Counted from the first letter of the stretch, positions 1 through 8,726 are shown. The stretch: DNA of 64,000 nucleotides from Demequina pelophila (GCF_000971175.1 NZ_BBLY01000001.1:1149680-1213679); one strand, 5' to 3'. Translations and numbers: made by a program. The notes: generated by a model from the letters alone, not told the origin.

Positions 1-34
1 GCCAGGCCCGAGCGATTGCAGCAGAGAGGCGGCT

Positions 35-1669
35 ATGCCGTACCCGTCCCCAACCGAGCACTCGCTGTCCCCCAGCAGCACATCCCAGCCGACCGTGTCG
101 CCGGTCCAGACCCACTGGTGGCAACGGTGGTGGGTCCAAATTGTGATCGGCGTGCCTGTCATGGGCTTCCTGTTCGCCTCCGCGGACCCCGTGGGTGACA
201 CGTGGCTACTGCTCGCTTGGGTGGGTGCGCTCACGTGGCTCGCGTACGGAATCGTCGACCCCCGCCGCAGCCCTCCGGCGGTTCTCAACACTGGTGCGAG
301 GAGAGCGGTCCCGTTCCGAAGAGTCGTGGTCCGCCACTTCGGCGTTGGCGTTGCGATCTTGATGCCTTCCCTAGCGATTGCTGCGATGACGAACACCACC
401 GATGACACGAGGGACGTCCTGTCTGCCGAGGTCGAAGCCGAGCGCGCAATCGTCGCATCCGAGTCACCATCTGCCCGCGCATCGATGGCAGTGGCACCGC
501 CCGTGCTCACCGAAGCGGACCGCGAGCGTGTGAGCGCCTACGGAGAATGGCTAGCCGACCTGGAGTCGCTGAGCTTCCCAACCGAGTACACGGGCGGCGC
601 CGCCGACAGCACGGTCGCGACGCTGGACGAAGCAACGGCGACATACCCGGGCGACGACCCATCCATCCCGACCGCGCTCGACATCGCATCGGACGCCATC
701 AGCAGCGCGTTCACGGCACTCGCGACAGAGCACGCCGCAAACCACGATTCCGCCCAGGATCGTTTCACCACCGCAGCGGCGGGCCTCGCCACGGCGGCCA
801 CGAGCATCGAATCCGAGCTCGATGCCCTCGCTGTCGAGACCGGCTACCGACTCGTCGGCGAGTCTGTGCCGGCCGCGACAACCACCACTGCGTCCACGAC
901 GGTGCTGCGCTGGATCGACGGCGACACCGTGCGGACATCTGCCGGTACCGTCCGCCTCATCGGCATTGACACCCCGGAACTGTCCGAGAAGTGCTCGAAG
1001 GCATTCGATGCCGTCGCCGCGGTCGAATCGCTTGCCCCAGCGGGCACGGCCATCACCTTGGTGAACCCGGCCAGCGTGGACGACACCGACAAGTACGACA
1101 GGCTCCTGCGCTACGTGCTCGTCGACGGCACCGACATCGGGTACGCACTGCTGATCAATGACCTCGCCGAGGCCCGCTACGACTCGCGCGACGGATACGC
1201 GTGGCATCCGCACGAGTCGGCGTACCGCGCTGAAGGCGCGCCCGTCGGCGACAAGGCGCTGTGCGAGTGGGAGGACGACTCGCTCGCAGGCTTCGTGCTC
1301 GCTGCGGCGATCGCCGCCGGAGACGACGACTCCGATTGGCACTCGCGTCTGGCTCGGCTCTCTCGCATGTTGAGGTCGGCTGACGAGCCACTCGACAAAA
1401 CCATGGCCTCCGCCGTGGCCCAGCATGAGAAGCGCGAGGCCGCCGAACGCGCCGCACGGGAGGCGGCCGAGGCCGCCGAGCGCGCTGCGGAGGAAGCCGC
1501 AGCGGCTGCCGAACGGGCGGCCGCGGAGGCTGCCGAGGCCGCAAGTTCCTCCAGCGGCACCTCAAGTTCGTCGAGTTCGTCCGGATCGACCTTCAACCCC
1601 GACACGTACACGGGTTGCCGCGCCTACGCACCCGGCGGCAAGACCTGGAAGCCCATTCCGTGCCCGTAG
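35..1669 (+). CDS. Membrane-anchored staphylococcal-nuclease-like (SNase) protein
   Basis: 544 aa. Three hydrophobic segments near residues 33-49, 57-74 and 100-118 should anchor the N-terminus; the rest probably faces outward. An SNase domain spans about residues 290-400. Its motif DGDTV is followed by VRLIGIDTPE, and Arg307, Glu315 and Arg356 match the Arg35/Glu43/Arg87 catalytic set of staphylococcal nuclease, so Ca2+-dependent nuclease activity is plausible. Residues ~455-508 are an Ala/Glu/Arg-rich helix, followed by a Ser-rich linker and a short tail with two Cys (GCRAYAPGGKTWKPIPC). The start is supported by AGAGAGG just upstream. Codon use looks less GC-biased than its neighbours, hinting at recent acquisition. 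The substrate (environmental DNA or RNA) is unknown. Confidence 0.85.
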   Translation: MPYPSPTEHSLSPSSTSQPTVSPVQTHWWQRWWVQIVIGVPVMGFLFASADPVGDTWLLLAWVGALTWLAYGIVDPRRSPPAVLNTGARRAVPFRRVVVRHFGVGVAILMPSLAIAAMTNTTDDTRDVLSAEVEAERAIVASESPSARASMAVAPPVLTEADRERVSAYGEWLADLESLSFPTEYTGGAADSTVATLDEATATYPGDDPSIPTALDIASDAISSAFTALATEHAANHDSAQDRFTTAAAGLATAATSIESELDALAVETGYRLVGESVPAATTTTASTTVLRWIDGDTVRTSAGTVRLIGIDTPELSEKCSKAFDAVAAVESLAPAGTAITLVNPASVDDTDKYDRLLRYVLVDGTDIGYALLINDLAEARYDSRDGYAWHPHESAYRAEGAPVGDKALCEWEDDSLAGFVLAAAIAAGDDDSDWHSRLARLSRMLRSADEPLDKTMASAVAQHEKREAAERAAREAAEAAERAAEEAAAAAERAAAEAAEAASSSSGTSSSSSSSGSTFNPDTYTGCRAYAPGGKTWKPIPCP

Positions 1670-1731
1670 TCCGGACTTCGATGATTTGACGGCAACCGAC
1701 GGGCTCGAGTTCCGCGAGCACTCACCCACCC

Positions 1732-2118
1732 TCAGTCGTCACACGTGACGCACACCCCCGTCAGCGGCACCGCCACGAAGCACCGCGGGCACACGGCGGG
1801 GGCCTCCTCGGCCACCCGCACCCGCGTCCCGCCACCCGCGCGGATCTTGTTGATGGGCAGCTCCACGTACCGGCGCTCGCCGCGCGCCACGGTGATCTCG
1901 ATGTACCCCGAGTGCACCTTGGCGACGTTGCGGCGCGCATCCGCGGACTCGAGCCCGATGTACGACCTGCTGGGCGGCAGGTAGACGCGCGCGAACTCGA
2001 GACCGGCCACCGTCTCGCGGACGGTGCTGCGATTCTCGGCGGGCGGGGCGAACTCGGCCAGAGCCGCCTCGAAGGAGTCGAAGTAGATCCGGCCGCTCGC
2101 CGGAGCCTCGGAGACCAT
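1732..2118 (-). CDS. Small zinc-ribbon protein, paralogue A
   Basis: 128 aa, no family name recognised. The N-terminal ~85 residues look like a compact domain (FDSFEAALAEFAP, then YLPPSRSYIGLES). The C-terminus carries Cys110-x2-Cys113 and Cys123-x2-Cys126, a rubredoxin/zinc-ribbon-like knuckle. A second gene at 2,802-3,377 has the same arrangement and the shared signature CFVxxPxTGxCxxCD, so these are paralogues. The ATG at 2,118 was chosen because the conserved N-terminal block starts just after it; no strong ribosome site is seen. Function unknown; protein-protein or nucleic-acid binding are possibilities. Confidence 0.7.
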   Translation of the reverse strand: MVSEAPASGRIYFDSFEAALAEFAPPAENRSTVRETVAGLEFARVYLPPSRSYIGLESADARRNVAKVHSGYIEITVARGERRYVELPINKIRAGGGTRVRVAEEAPAVCPRCFVAVPLTGVCVTCDD

Positions 2119-2230
2119 GCCCCGATTCTCACCCGGCCCCGCCCCGCTCGCAGGGCGAGGGGGCCGCCGACCCCGGCCGATGCATCGTCCACCGCGAGCG
2201 CCCGTCCCACCCGGGGAATACGGTGGCGGT

Positions 2231-2800
2231 ATGGGCAGGCTCATCGTCGAGCAGATGGTCAGCGCGGACGGCTTCGCCGCGGACGCGCGCGGCTCCGTCG
2301 CGCGCCTGGCGCCGCCGTTCGACGACGGCCAGTCGGCGCTGTCGCAGCTGCGCATGCTTGAGGAGGTCGACGCGATCCTCATGGGCCGGCGCACCTACGA
2401 ACTGTTCGCCGACTACTGGCCCCGCCAGCCCACCACCGGCGGGGACCCCGTCGCCGGCCCCATCAACGCCCTGCCCAAGCACGTGGTCAGCGCGACGCTG
2501 CGGCGCGCGCCGTGGGGCGACTACGCCTCCGCGCGGGTGGAGGTGGGCTCGCCGCGGGACATCGCCCGCCGGCTCACCACGCAGTACCAGGGCGACGTGA
2601 TCGTGTGGGGGTCGCTCACGCTCGTGGGCGCGCTGCTCCAGCAGAAGGAGGTGGACCACCTGCGGCTGCGCGTGGTCCCCGTCCTGCTGGGCGAGGGCCT
2701 GCGCCTCGCGCCGGGCCTGCGCGACGACCGCCGCCTCACCCTCGTGGGCGTCGAGTGGCACCCCAGCGGGCACACCACCCTCGCCTACGACGTGGGCTGA
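2231..2800 (+). CDS. RibD C-terminal/dihydrofolate-reductase-fold protein
   Basis: 189 aa. The opening MGRLIVEQMVSADGFAAD, followed by ILMGRRTYELFADYW and VIVWGSLTLVGALLQQ near the end, is the pattern of the RibD_C/DHFR-like superfamily: NAD(P)H-binding reductases of 180-190 aa, usually annotated dihydrofolate reductase family protein. The physiological substrate cannot be told. The ATG at 2,231 begins the conserved first strand. A TACGGT box lies 6 nt upstream with no Shine-Dalgarno, so the mRNA may be leaderless. It sits between two paralogous zinc-ribbon genes on the other strand and ends 1 nt before the second one's stop. Confidence 0.85.
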   Translation: MGRLIVEQMVSADGFAADARGSVARLAPPFDDGQSALSQLRMLEEVDAILMGRRTYELFADYWPRQPTTGGDPVAGPINALPKHVVSATLRRAPWGDYASARVEVGSPRDIARRLTTQYQGDVIVWGSLTLVGALLQQKEVDHLRLRVVPVLLGEGLRLAPGLRDDRRLTLVGVEWHPSGHTTLAYDVG

Positions 2801-2801
2801 G

Positions 2802-3377
2802 TCAGTCGCAGAAGTCGCAGCGGCCCGTCGCCGGAAGGTTGACGAAGCACCCCTGGCACACGGCCGCGGGCGCCGGTTCCGGCTTGGCGGCCTTTTTGGT
2901 GGCCGATGCACGGGGCGCCTTCACCGTGACCGGCACCGAGGCTGCGGCCTCGGCGGACACCGCGACCGGCGCCACGGGGGCGGGGGTCGGGGCGGGCGCC
3001 TGGGCGGCGGCCAGGGTCTGGGCGAGCGCATCGGCGACCGCCTCCGAAGGCGAGAGGTCGGCCGGAGCGGCCGGCGCATCGTCCACCACGACCGGCGCGG
3101 GCTGCGGGAGCTCGACGAACGAGCTCACTCCCCCGCGCGGGTGCAGCGCGATGAAGGTGGGGAACACGTACGCGATGGCCTCGCCCCCGTCGGACGGCTC
3201 GATGCCGATGAAGTCGCGCGACTGGGGGATGTAGACGTGCGCGGCGTCGAGCTCGCGGACGGTCTCGAGGATGGTGGGGATCGCCTCGATCGCGGGCGCG
3301 AAGTCCGCCAGAGCGTTCTCGAAGCGGCTGAAGTAGGTCCGGGGTTCAAGCTCAGTCGTGATGCTCACGGATCCCAT
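2802..3377 (-). CDS. Zinc-ribbon protein with Pro/Ala linker, paralogue B
   Basis: 191 aa. The N-terminal ~85 residues (YFSRFENALADFAP, YIPQSRDFIGIEP) match paralogue A at 1,732-2,118. A low-complexity Ala/Pro/Val linker (about residues 95-165) follows, then a C-terminal ribbon Cys174-x2-Cys177 ... Cys187-x2-Cys190. The two proteins differ mainly in linker length. One copy of the iterated nonamer GGACGATGC is embedded in the linker (3,076-3,084), encoding Asp-Asp-Ala. Function unknown. The conserved pair suggests a two-component partnership or a duplication followed by divergence. Confidence 0.75.
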   Translation of the reverse strand: MGSVSITTELEPRTYFSRFENALADFAPAIEAIPTILETVRELDAAHVYIPQSRDFIGIEPSDGGEAIAYVFPTFIALHPRGGVSSFVELPQPAPVVVDDAPAAPADLSPSEAVADALAQTLAAAQAPAPTPAPVAPVAVSAEAAASVPVTVKAPRASATKKAAKPEPAPAAVCQGCFVNLPATGRCDFCD

Positions 3378-3626
3378 TGTGCGCCTTTGTCCGGAGTTGC
3401 ACCGGGACTTCCGGACCTCGCAGGGGTTTCACTTCCGCGCCCCCGGTTTGGACACTTCCGGACGCCCACCGGCTGCTCTGTCGACGGACGCCCGGAAGCT
3501 GTTATGGACAGTCTCTCGCCGCGGCGCGCCCTGCCCCAGTGACCCAGGTCCCGGCCGGAGCATCGGGCCTGGATGATGGCCGCCAATTGCGCGGAGCTGC
3601 CGCGCTCTCCCCCTCTCTCCCCCGCT

Positions 3627-3682
3627 AGAGCGAATCGTGACGGTTGCGGGCCGGCGATGCGCCTCAGGGAGCGGATTGTGTC
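3627..3682 (+). repeat. 41-nt-period direct repeat, locus 1
   Basis: AGAGCGAATCGTGAC (3,627-3,641) and GGAGCGGATTGTGTC (3,668-3,682) are near-identical 15-mers with starts 41 nt apart. The same two variants recur with the same period, on the opposite strand, at 8,001-8,056. Four helical turns between sites would suit a cooperative DNA-binding protein, but they may instead be the ends of a small dispersed element. Confidence 0.6.
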
Positions 3683-3697
3683 GGCGTCCACAACGCG

Positions 3698-3735
3698 CGC
3701 GAGCCGCGGATCCCAGGTGGGATCCGCGGCTCGCG
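3698..3735 (-). terminator. Hairpin terminator after the membrane-protein gene
   Basis: A perfect 17-bp inverted repeat (arms 3,698-3,714 and 3,719-3,735, loop AGGT) lies about 16 nt downstream of the stop of the minus-strand gene at 3,752. No U-tract is evident, as is common in high-GC actinobacteria. Confidence 0.75.
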
Positions 3736-3751
3736 TAGAGAGCGCTACGAC

Positions 3752-4636
3752 TCAGAGGCCGGTCGAGAGGTACAGGTCCTCGCTGCCGAACATGGTGCTG
3801 ACCTCGATCAGCTCGGGGGTGACGCCGTCAGGCAGGCCCACGGAGGTCCGGAACTTCATCTCCGTGCCCACGGTGCCCTTGAGGTCGATGCTGGTGCGGT
3901 AGCCCTCGAACGCGTCGGAGTCGACCATCGAGTACGTGTCCTCCACGGTGGTTCCACCCGCGAACCAGTCGAAGCTCGGGAACGACGCCCAGCTCGAGGT
4001 GGCGCCGTCCGCGATCTCGGTGGGCGTAGCGGTGCCCAGCAGCACGGCGACATCGCCGTCGCCGGCCCAGGCCTCGACTACCTCAACGGACTCGAACACG
4101 ATCTCCCAGGCGTTGCCGCCCTGAGTGAAGGTCCACACGGTGCCGTCGCCAATAGCGGCGGGGTTCTCGAAAGTGCCGACGGTCGTGGCCGCCTCCGCGG
4201 GCTCTTCGTCGGCGACGTCCTCGTCGGCAGTGGAGCCCTCGACGTCGCCCGTCGTGTCGTCGTCGGAGGCGTCATCGGCCGGGGCCTGAGCCGAGATGTC
4301 GCCGCGAGCCTCGTCGAGAGCCTCGTCGACAGCGCTGACGGCAGCGGAGTTCACCATCATCGCGAAGATGATCGCGAGCGCCGACAGGACGGTTCCGGCA
4401 ATTGCCATGCCCTTGCCAGCCGCAGTGCCCTTGAACGCCTGGACCGTGGCGATGACGCCGAAGACGAGGCCGATGAAACCGATGAACATCGAGCCCACGT
4501 TCAGCAGAGGCATCCAGCTTCCGACGATGGCGATGATTCCAAGGACGAGCGCGGTGACCGCGAAGCCCTTCTTGACGGGCGCTGCCGACGTCGGCGGCAC
4601 CGGCGCGACGGGAGGCGTGGTGATCTGATCGGACAT
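3752..4636 (-). CDS. Membrane-anchored protein with DUF4190-like N-terminus and extracellular domain
   Basis: 294 aa. A short Pro-rich cytoplasmic start (residues 1-22) precedes hydrophobic segments around 24-45, 48-70 and 77-96, resembling DUF4190-type membrane modules (FAVTALVLGIIAIVG, then a second pair with AGKGMAIAGTVLSALAIIF). Residues ~100-150 are Asp/Glu/Ala-rich and look disordered. Residues ~152-294 form a likely beta-sandwich exported domain similar in layout to DUF4352-type proteins (PAAIGDGTVWTF ... WEIVFESVEV). Function unknown. The start is supported by GAGGAG upstream. It stands alone, with its own terminator. Confidence 0.75.
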   Translation of the reverse strand: MSDQITTPPVAPVPPTSAAPVKKGFAVTALVLGIIAIVGSWMPLLNVGSMFIGFIGLVFGVIATVQAFKGTAAGKGMAIAGTVLSALAIIFAMMVNSAAVSAVDEALDEARGDISAQAPADDASDDDTTGDVEGSTADEDVADEEPAEAATTVGTFENPAAIGDGTVWTFTQGGNAWEIVFESVEVVEAWAGDGDVAVLLGTATPTEIADGATSSWASFPSFDWFAGGTTVEDTYSMVDSDAFEGYRTSIDLKGTVGTEMKFRTSVGLPDGVTPELIEVSTMFGSEDLYLSTGL

Positions 4637-4836
4637 GATTCTCCTCAGCGATAGCTTGAGCGCAATAGTGGTCGAAGCATCGCGCGGCGGTCGAAACCGT
4701 CTGAGCGCGGACGGAGTGCCGCTTCAGCGCGGCGGCCCCGCAGTTCCCGACTCATGCGTGCTCACCGCCATGCTAAGCAGATTGCGGGAGCCGAAGATGA
4801 CCACATCCGCATGGCGAATCTCACATGTGTCGAGGG

Positions 4837-5685
4837 TCACCGCGGGTCCCGGTACCGCCACATGGTGAGCGAGCCGAACACGAGCACCAGCGCCGCCGAC
4901 CACCCGAGCACCCACACCCACTCCCCGCCCACGGCCACGCCGTCCATGAGCGCGCGCACCGCGTTGACCACGTGCGCCACGGGGTTGACCTCGATCCAGC
5001 CCTGCAGCCACCCGGGCATGGTCGCCGGGTCCGCGAAGATGTTGGAGCCGAACACCAGCGGCATCAGCACCATCATCGACACCCCCATGACGGCCCGCTG
5101 CGACCGCAGCAGCAGCCCCAGGAAGATCCAGATCCACCCCAGGGCGAACGCGAACACCAGCAGGACCAGCACGCCGAGGGCCACGCCCACGAACCCGCCG
5201 TCCGGCCGCCAGCCCACGAGCACGCACACGATCCCCGTCACCGTCGCGGCCACCGTGTAGCGCACCGCATCGCCCAGCAGCATCCCCACGAGCGCGCTGG
5301 GCCGCCAGATGGGCAGTGACCGGAAGCGGTCGAAGACGCCCTTGTCGATGTCCTCGCGCAGCGTCGCGCCCGTGTACATGGTGATGAACAGCACCGACTG
5401 CACCAGGATGCCGGGCGCCAGGTACGCGATGTAGTCCGCCGTGGAGCCCGCGATCGCCCCGCCGAACAGGTACGTGAAGATCAGCGTCATCATCACCGGG
5501 AAGACCGTGACGTCGAACAGCTGCTCGGGGATGTGCTTGATCTTGAGCAGGGCGCGCCATCCGAAGGTGACGGACGTGGTGAGCGCGCCGGGTCGCGGAG
5601 GCCTCGCGCCGCTCGCGAGCGCCGATGCGATGGCGGCCTCGGTCGGCGCCGTCGCCGTGGGTTCGGGCGCGGCCTGGGTGGTCAT
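4837..5685 (-). CDS. ABC-2 type exporter permease (DrrB-like)
   Basis: 282 aa, six predicted membrane helices, typical of daunorubicin-resistance-type DrrB permeases. Recognisable parts are the pre-TM1 segment with [19 protein letters not shown], the helix start FTYLFGGAI, and [11 protein letters not shown], the conserved coupling region of this family. Its start overlaps the stop of the ATPase gene by 4 nt (ATGA), so both are cotranslated and form one transporter. The substrate could be a hydrophobic drug, lipid or secreted metabolite; nothing nearby identifies it. Confidence 0.9.
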   Translation of the reverse strand: MTTQAAPEPTATAPTEAAIASALASGARPPRPGALTTSVTFGWRALLKIKHIPEQLFDVTVFPVMMTLIFTYLFGGAIAGSTADYIAYLAPGILVQSVLFITMYTGATLREDIDKGVFDRFRSLPIWRPSALVGMLLGDAVRYTVAATVTGIVCVLVGWRPDGGFVGVALGVLVLLVFAFALGWIWIFLGLLLRSQRAVMGVSMMVLMPLVFGSNIFADPATMPGWLQGWIEVNPVAHVVNAVRALMDGVAVGGEWVWVLGWSAALVLVFGSLTMWRYRDPR

Positions 5686-6665
5686 GCCGCCTCCTCCGTG
5701 CCCTCGGGGCGGTCGGTGTCGGGGCGCTCGGCCTCGTGGCCGGTGAGGGCGAGGAACACCTCGTCGAGCGTCGGCTGGCCGAGCGCGAACTGGGCCAGGT
5801 CGATCCGCGCCTCCTCGAGCGCGGTGAGCGCGCGCATGGCGCGCGACCGGTCGTCGAGCGCCGCGACCAGCAGCTGCGGGTCGTTGGCGGTGTCGACCGT
5901 CACGTCGAGCTCGCGCACCAGGATCCGGCGCGCGGCCTCACGGTCGTCGCGGTGCATGACGCGCACGTGCAGCGCGCCCGCCCCCACCGAGTGCTTGAGT
6001 TCGGAACTGGTGCCCTCCGCGATGATCTTGCCGGAGTCGATGACGGAGATGCGGTCCGCGAGCTGGTCGGCCTCGTCCAGGTACTGCGTGGTGAGCATCA
6101 CGGTGGTGCCGTGCGCGACCAGCGCACGGATGATGTCCCACACCTCGTTGCGTGCCCGCGGGTCGAGGCCCGTGGTGGGCTCGTCGAGGAACAGCAGCTC
6201 CGGCGTGGCGACGATCGACGCGGCGATGTCCACACGCCTGCGCATCCCGCCGCTGTACTTCTTCACAGGACGGTCCGCCGCATCGGCCAGGCCAAACGCC
6301 TCGAGCAGATCCGCCGCCCGCCTGGTCGCCGCGGCGCCGCGGTAGCCGTAGAGGCGCGCGATGAGGACCAGGTTCTCGAGGCCGGTGAGGTCCTCGTCGA
6401 CGGACGCGAACTGGCCGGTGAGGCTCACCTGGGAACGCACCGCATCGGCCTCGTGGATCACGTCCCTGCCGAGCACGCGGGCCGTGCCGGCGTCCGGCCG
6501 GATCAGCGTCGCGAGCATCCGGATCGCGGTGGTCTTGCCGGCGCCGTTGGGGCCCAGGAAGCCGTGCACGCCGCCGCGCGCGATGCTCAGGTCGATGCCG
6601 TCGACCGCGCGGGTGTCTCCGTAGACCTTGGTGAGGCCGTGGGTCTCGATCGCCAATGCGGACAT
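5682..6665 (-). CDS. ABC exporter ATP-binding protein (DrrA-like)
   Basis: 327 aa. Walker [10 protein letters not shown] at residues 38-46, signature [12 protein letters not shown], Walker [13 protein letters not shown], and a C-terminal extension typical of DrrA/CcmA-type ATPases. It energises the partner permease encoded by the 4-nt-overlapping downstream gene. GAGGAGGG lies just before the ATG. The operon appears to begin here, because the upstream hydrolase gene ends 69 nt away. A drug or glycolipid export role is inferred from family only. Confidence 0.93.
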   Translation of the reverse strand: MSALAIETHGLTKVYGDTRAVDGIDLSIARGGVHGFLGPNGAGKTTAIRMLATLIRPDAGTARVLGRDVIHEADAVRSQVSLTGQFASVDEDLTGLENLVLIARLYGYRGAAATRRAADLLEAFGLADAADRPVKKYSGGMRRRVDIAASIVATPELLFLDEPTTGLDPRARNEVWDIIRALVAHGTTVMLTTQYLDEADQLADRISVIDSGKIIAEGTSSELKHSVGAGALHVRVMHRDDREAARRILVRELDVTVDTANDPQLLVAALDDRSRAMRALTALEEARIDLAQFALGQPTLDEVFLALTGHEAERPDTDRPEGTEEAA

Positions 6666-6734
6666 GGGCCCTCCTCGATCGCGTCAGGGTACGCCGGGGC
6701 GGGCCGACGCAACATGCCCCCGGGGGTTCGGGAT

Positions 6735-7817
6735 CTACGCGGCCACGGACTCCACGCCGGCCCACCATTCGCGGATGGCCCGTCCGACGCTCTCCGGGTC
6801 CGGGTTCCACGGCTGGTGGCCGGTCCCCTCCTGCACCACCACGCGGGAACGCGGCGCGTGCTGGGCCCACGCCCGGACGCGCGCCGGGCCCGCGAACGGG
6901 TCCTTGTCGCCGATCCACCACAGCGACGGCGCCTGGAGCGACTCCAGCTCCGCGCGACCGGGCAGCCAGTCCGCGCGCACTCCGCGCCAGGTCGCGGCCC
7001 GGCTGAGCAGCTGCATCTCGTGGGTGAAGGTGTCCGTGTGCCGGGCCAGCGCGAGCCGCCACTCGAGCTCCGCGCCGTCGAGCCAGCCGGCCTCGAGCAG
7101 GTCGTCGTGGCCCTGCGCGCGCAGCACGTGCACGAAGTCGCGCCGGGTCACCCACCGCCGCGCGACCACGCGCCCCACCGGCTCGAGGGTCGCGAGGCGC
7201 AGGTCCCGCGGCAGGTGCAGTCCCCTCACCGACGGCACGCCCGCGAGGATCACGCTGCGCACCAAATCCGGCCGCCGGGCCGCGAACGTCAGCGCCGCCA
7301 TCCCGCCCAGCGACGCGCCCACGACATCGACGGGACCGTCGGCCAGCTGCTCCGCCGCGGCCGCGAGGTTGGAGGTGATCGCGCCGATGATCTGGTCGCG
7401 GTCCAGGGGTCCGTAGTCGATGGGCTCGCTCAGCCCACACCCGGGCCGGTCGACGGCGAGCACGCGGGTGCCGTCGAGCGCTCGCGCCATGGCCACCAAG
7501 GACGATGCCGCGCTCGGGATGCCGTGCACCATCAGCACCGTGCGGCCCTCGCCGTGGTCGAGGACGCGCAGGCGGTTGCCGAACGTCTCCGCGGTCACCC
7601 ATCTCTCGACCGGGTCCGGCCTGCCGTGGCTGGCCCAGAGTTCGCGCTCGACCTCGCGGAAGTGGTCGTCGTCGCGGTAAGGGCGGCGCGGGAGGAATCG
7701 GGCGAGGCGCGCGTGGTGGGCGGCAGCGTACTCGGCTGTCTCCGGTGCGGCGGGCGCGTGGGCGGCGGGCGCGACCTGCTGCGGGCCGGGCTCATCGATC
7801 TGTGCAGTAGTGGTCAT
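6735..7817 (-). CDS. Alpha/beta-hydrolase
   Basis: 360 aa. The core fold begins near residue 78. The oxyanion HG is in VHGIPSAAS, the nucleophile elbow is GASLGG (Ser169), the acid is Asp306 in GDKDPF and the base is His334 in GTGHQPW, so the triad is complete. The first ~70 residues are an Ala/Pro-rich extension plus a helical piece, longer than usual. Esterase, lipase or haloperoxidase-like activity is possible; the substrate is unknown. AGGAG precedes the ATG at 7,817. The 363-nt region upstream carries a long hairpin and tandem repeats that could be regulatory. Confidence 0.88.
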   Translation of the reverse strand: MTTTAQIDEPGPQQVAPAAHAPAAPETAEYAAAHHARLARFLPRRPYRDDDHFREVERELWASHGRPDPVERWVTAETFGNRLRVLDHGEGRTVLMVHGIPSAASSLVAMARALDGTRVLAVDRPGCGLSEPIDYGPLDRDQIIGAITSNLAAAAEQLADGPVDVVGASLGGMAALTFAARRPDLVRSVILAGVPSVRGLHLPRDLRLATLEPVGRVVARRWVTRRDFVHVLRAQGHDDLLEAGWLDGAELEWRLALARHTDTFTHEMQLLSRAATWRGVRADWLPGRAELESLQAPSLWWIGDKDPFAGPARVRAWAQHAPRSRVVVQEGTGHQPWNPDPESVGRAIREWWAGVESVAA

Positions 7818-7892
7818 GACGTCTCCTGTGACTCTTCAGCGTCCCGCCGTTGAAGAGGTCTCGCAACCGGAGCACGTCGGATCTGCTTTCGC

Positions 7893-7955
7893 GTGCCTCC
7901 GCGAATTCATGCGGGATGCACGCGGCCGTGCATCGCGCATGAATTCGCGGAGCAC
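7893..7955. repeat. EcoRI-arm palindrome, copy 1
   Basis: A 63-nt inverted repeat. The left arm is 7,893-7,922, the right arm 7,927-7,955 and the loop CGGC, with one extra C on the left. Each arm contains CGCGAATTCATGC, hence an EcoRI site. A second member of the family lies at 53,057-53,126 with the same arm core but a longer loop. It sits 76 nt upstream of the hydrolase start. Confidence 0.8.
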
Positions 7956-8000
7956 GACGACAACCACTCCCGCGCTCTCCGGCGTTTGAGGCGCGCCACC

Positions 8001-8056
8001 GACACGATTCGCTCTGTGAGACGCACGGGTGCCCGGAAAACGACACAATCCGCTCT
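8001..8056 (-). repeat. 41-nt-period direct repeat, locus 2
   Basis: On the + strand GACACGATTCGCTCT (8,001-8,015) and GACACAATCCGCTCT (8,042-8,056) are spaced exactly 41 nt start to start. They are the reverse complements of the two repeats at 3,627-3,682, with a different 26-nt spacer. Both loci lie upstream of minus-strand genes, at about 185-250 nt. Confidence 0.6.
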
Positions 8057-8180
8057 GCCGGGCGCGGGGAGCCGGGCACGGGGGCCGCGGGGGCCGGACT
8101 CGCAGGGCCGGGCGGGGCCGGGCTGGGCCGGGCGGGGCCGAGCGCGGGCCCAGACCGGGCAGAACGCCCCGGCCCGCGCC

Positions 8181-8624
8181 CTACAGCGAGTAGGTGGCCA
8201 CGAACCGCGCCTGCTCGATCATCGCGTCACCGTACTGGTGCAGGAACTCGTCGCGCGTGGGGAGGCCGGCCACGCGGCGGTTGAGCGCGTAGACCCAGAA
8301 GTAGTAGTGGTGGTCGCCGTGACCCTCGGGCGGGAAGGGGCCCACGTAGCCGTGCCCGCCGTCGTCGTTGAGCCCGGGCCGGCCGGCGCTCAGGTCGATC
8401 TCCCCCTCGACCGGAGGCAGCCCGTAGTGCGTCCAGTGTGTGAACCCCAGCGGCAGGGGCGCGTCCGGGTCGTGGCACACGATCGCGAGCTCGACCGTCC
8501 CCGCCGGGATGCCCCTCACCGTCAGCCGTGGCGTCTCCGCACCCTCCTGGCCGGCGAACCGGTCCCGCATGCGCGAACCCGACACGATCTCGGGGCTGGA
8601 CAGGGCGAGGTCCTTGACGGGCAC
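8181..8624 (-). CDS. PEBP-family (YbhB/YbcL-like) protein
   Basis: 147 aa, the normal length for bacterial phosphatidylethanolamine-binding proteins. The hallmark blocks are present: CHDPDAP (the conserved DPDxP loop) and GYVGPFPPEGHGDHHYYFWVYAL (positions ~88-110, GxR/GPxPPxGxHxYxF-type motif). The usual second motif is slightly altered, with HGDHHYYF in place of HRYHF. The likely role is a ligand-binding or protease/kinase-modulating cytosolic protein; the ligand is unknown. GTG start at 8,624 with AGGAGG at ideal distance. Confidence 0.92.
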   Translation of the reverse strand: MPVKDLALSSPEIVSGSRMRDRFAGQEGAETPRLTVRGIPAGTVELAIVCHDPDAPLPLGFTHWTHYGLPPVEGEIDLSAGRPGLNDDGGHGYVGPFPPEGHGDHHYYFWVYALNRRVAGLPTRDEFLHQYGDAMIEQARFVATYSL

Positions 8625-8638
8625 GGCGTTCCTCCTAG

Positions 8639-8710
8639 GGACGATGCGAGGGTCGTCCCCCCATCATGGCCAGGAGGAGGGCCGGGCGCGAGGGGACCGG
8701 CGCATCGTCC
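8639..8710. repeat. Inverted pair of the GGACGATGC nonamer
   Basis: GGACGATGC at 8,639-8,647 and its complement at 8,702-8,710 face each other in the gap between the PEBP start and the acyl-CoA synthetase stop. The loop is long (54 nt), so this is a weaker hairpin than the other paired copies. Confidence 0.6.
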
Positions 8711-8726
8711 GGGGGAAGGAAGCCGA

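Larger units (their letters stand above)
3378..3751. other. Intergenic region with repeats and a terminator
   Basis: No credible gene in about 370 nt. It holds a pair of 15-nt direct repeats 41 nt apart (3,627-3,682) and a strong hairpin (3,698-3,735), listed separately. The remainder, next to the start at 3,377, should contain the promoter of the zinc-ribbon gene, but no box is convincing. Confidence 0.6.
7818..8180. other. Repeat-rich intergenic region
   Basis: No gene in about 360 nt. In order it holds the 5' region of the hydrolase gene, an EcoRI-site-containing hairpin (7,893-7,955), two 15-nt direct repeats 41 nt apart (8,001-8,056), and a very G-rich stretch of imperfect GCCGGGC repeats (about 8,060-8,175) after the PEBP stop on the minus strand. 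Confidence 0.6.

Noticed and set aside
5625..7853. A 742-residue plus-strand open frame over the ABC transporter and hydrolase
   Set aside because: It is antisense to three genes with intact motifs and has no recognisable domain.
8060..8175. A possible short tandem array of GCCGGGC units
   Set aside because: Spacing and sequence are irregular, so it reads as GC-rich low complexity rather than a defined array.
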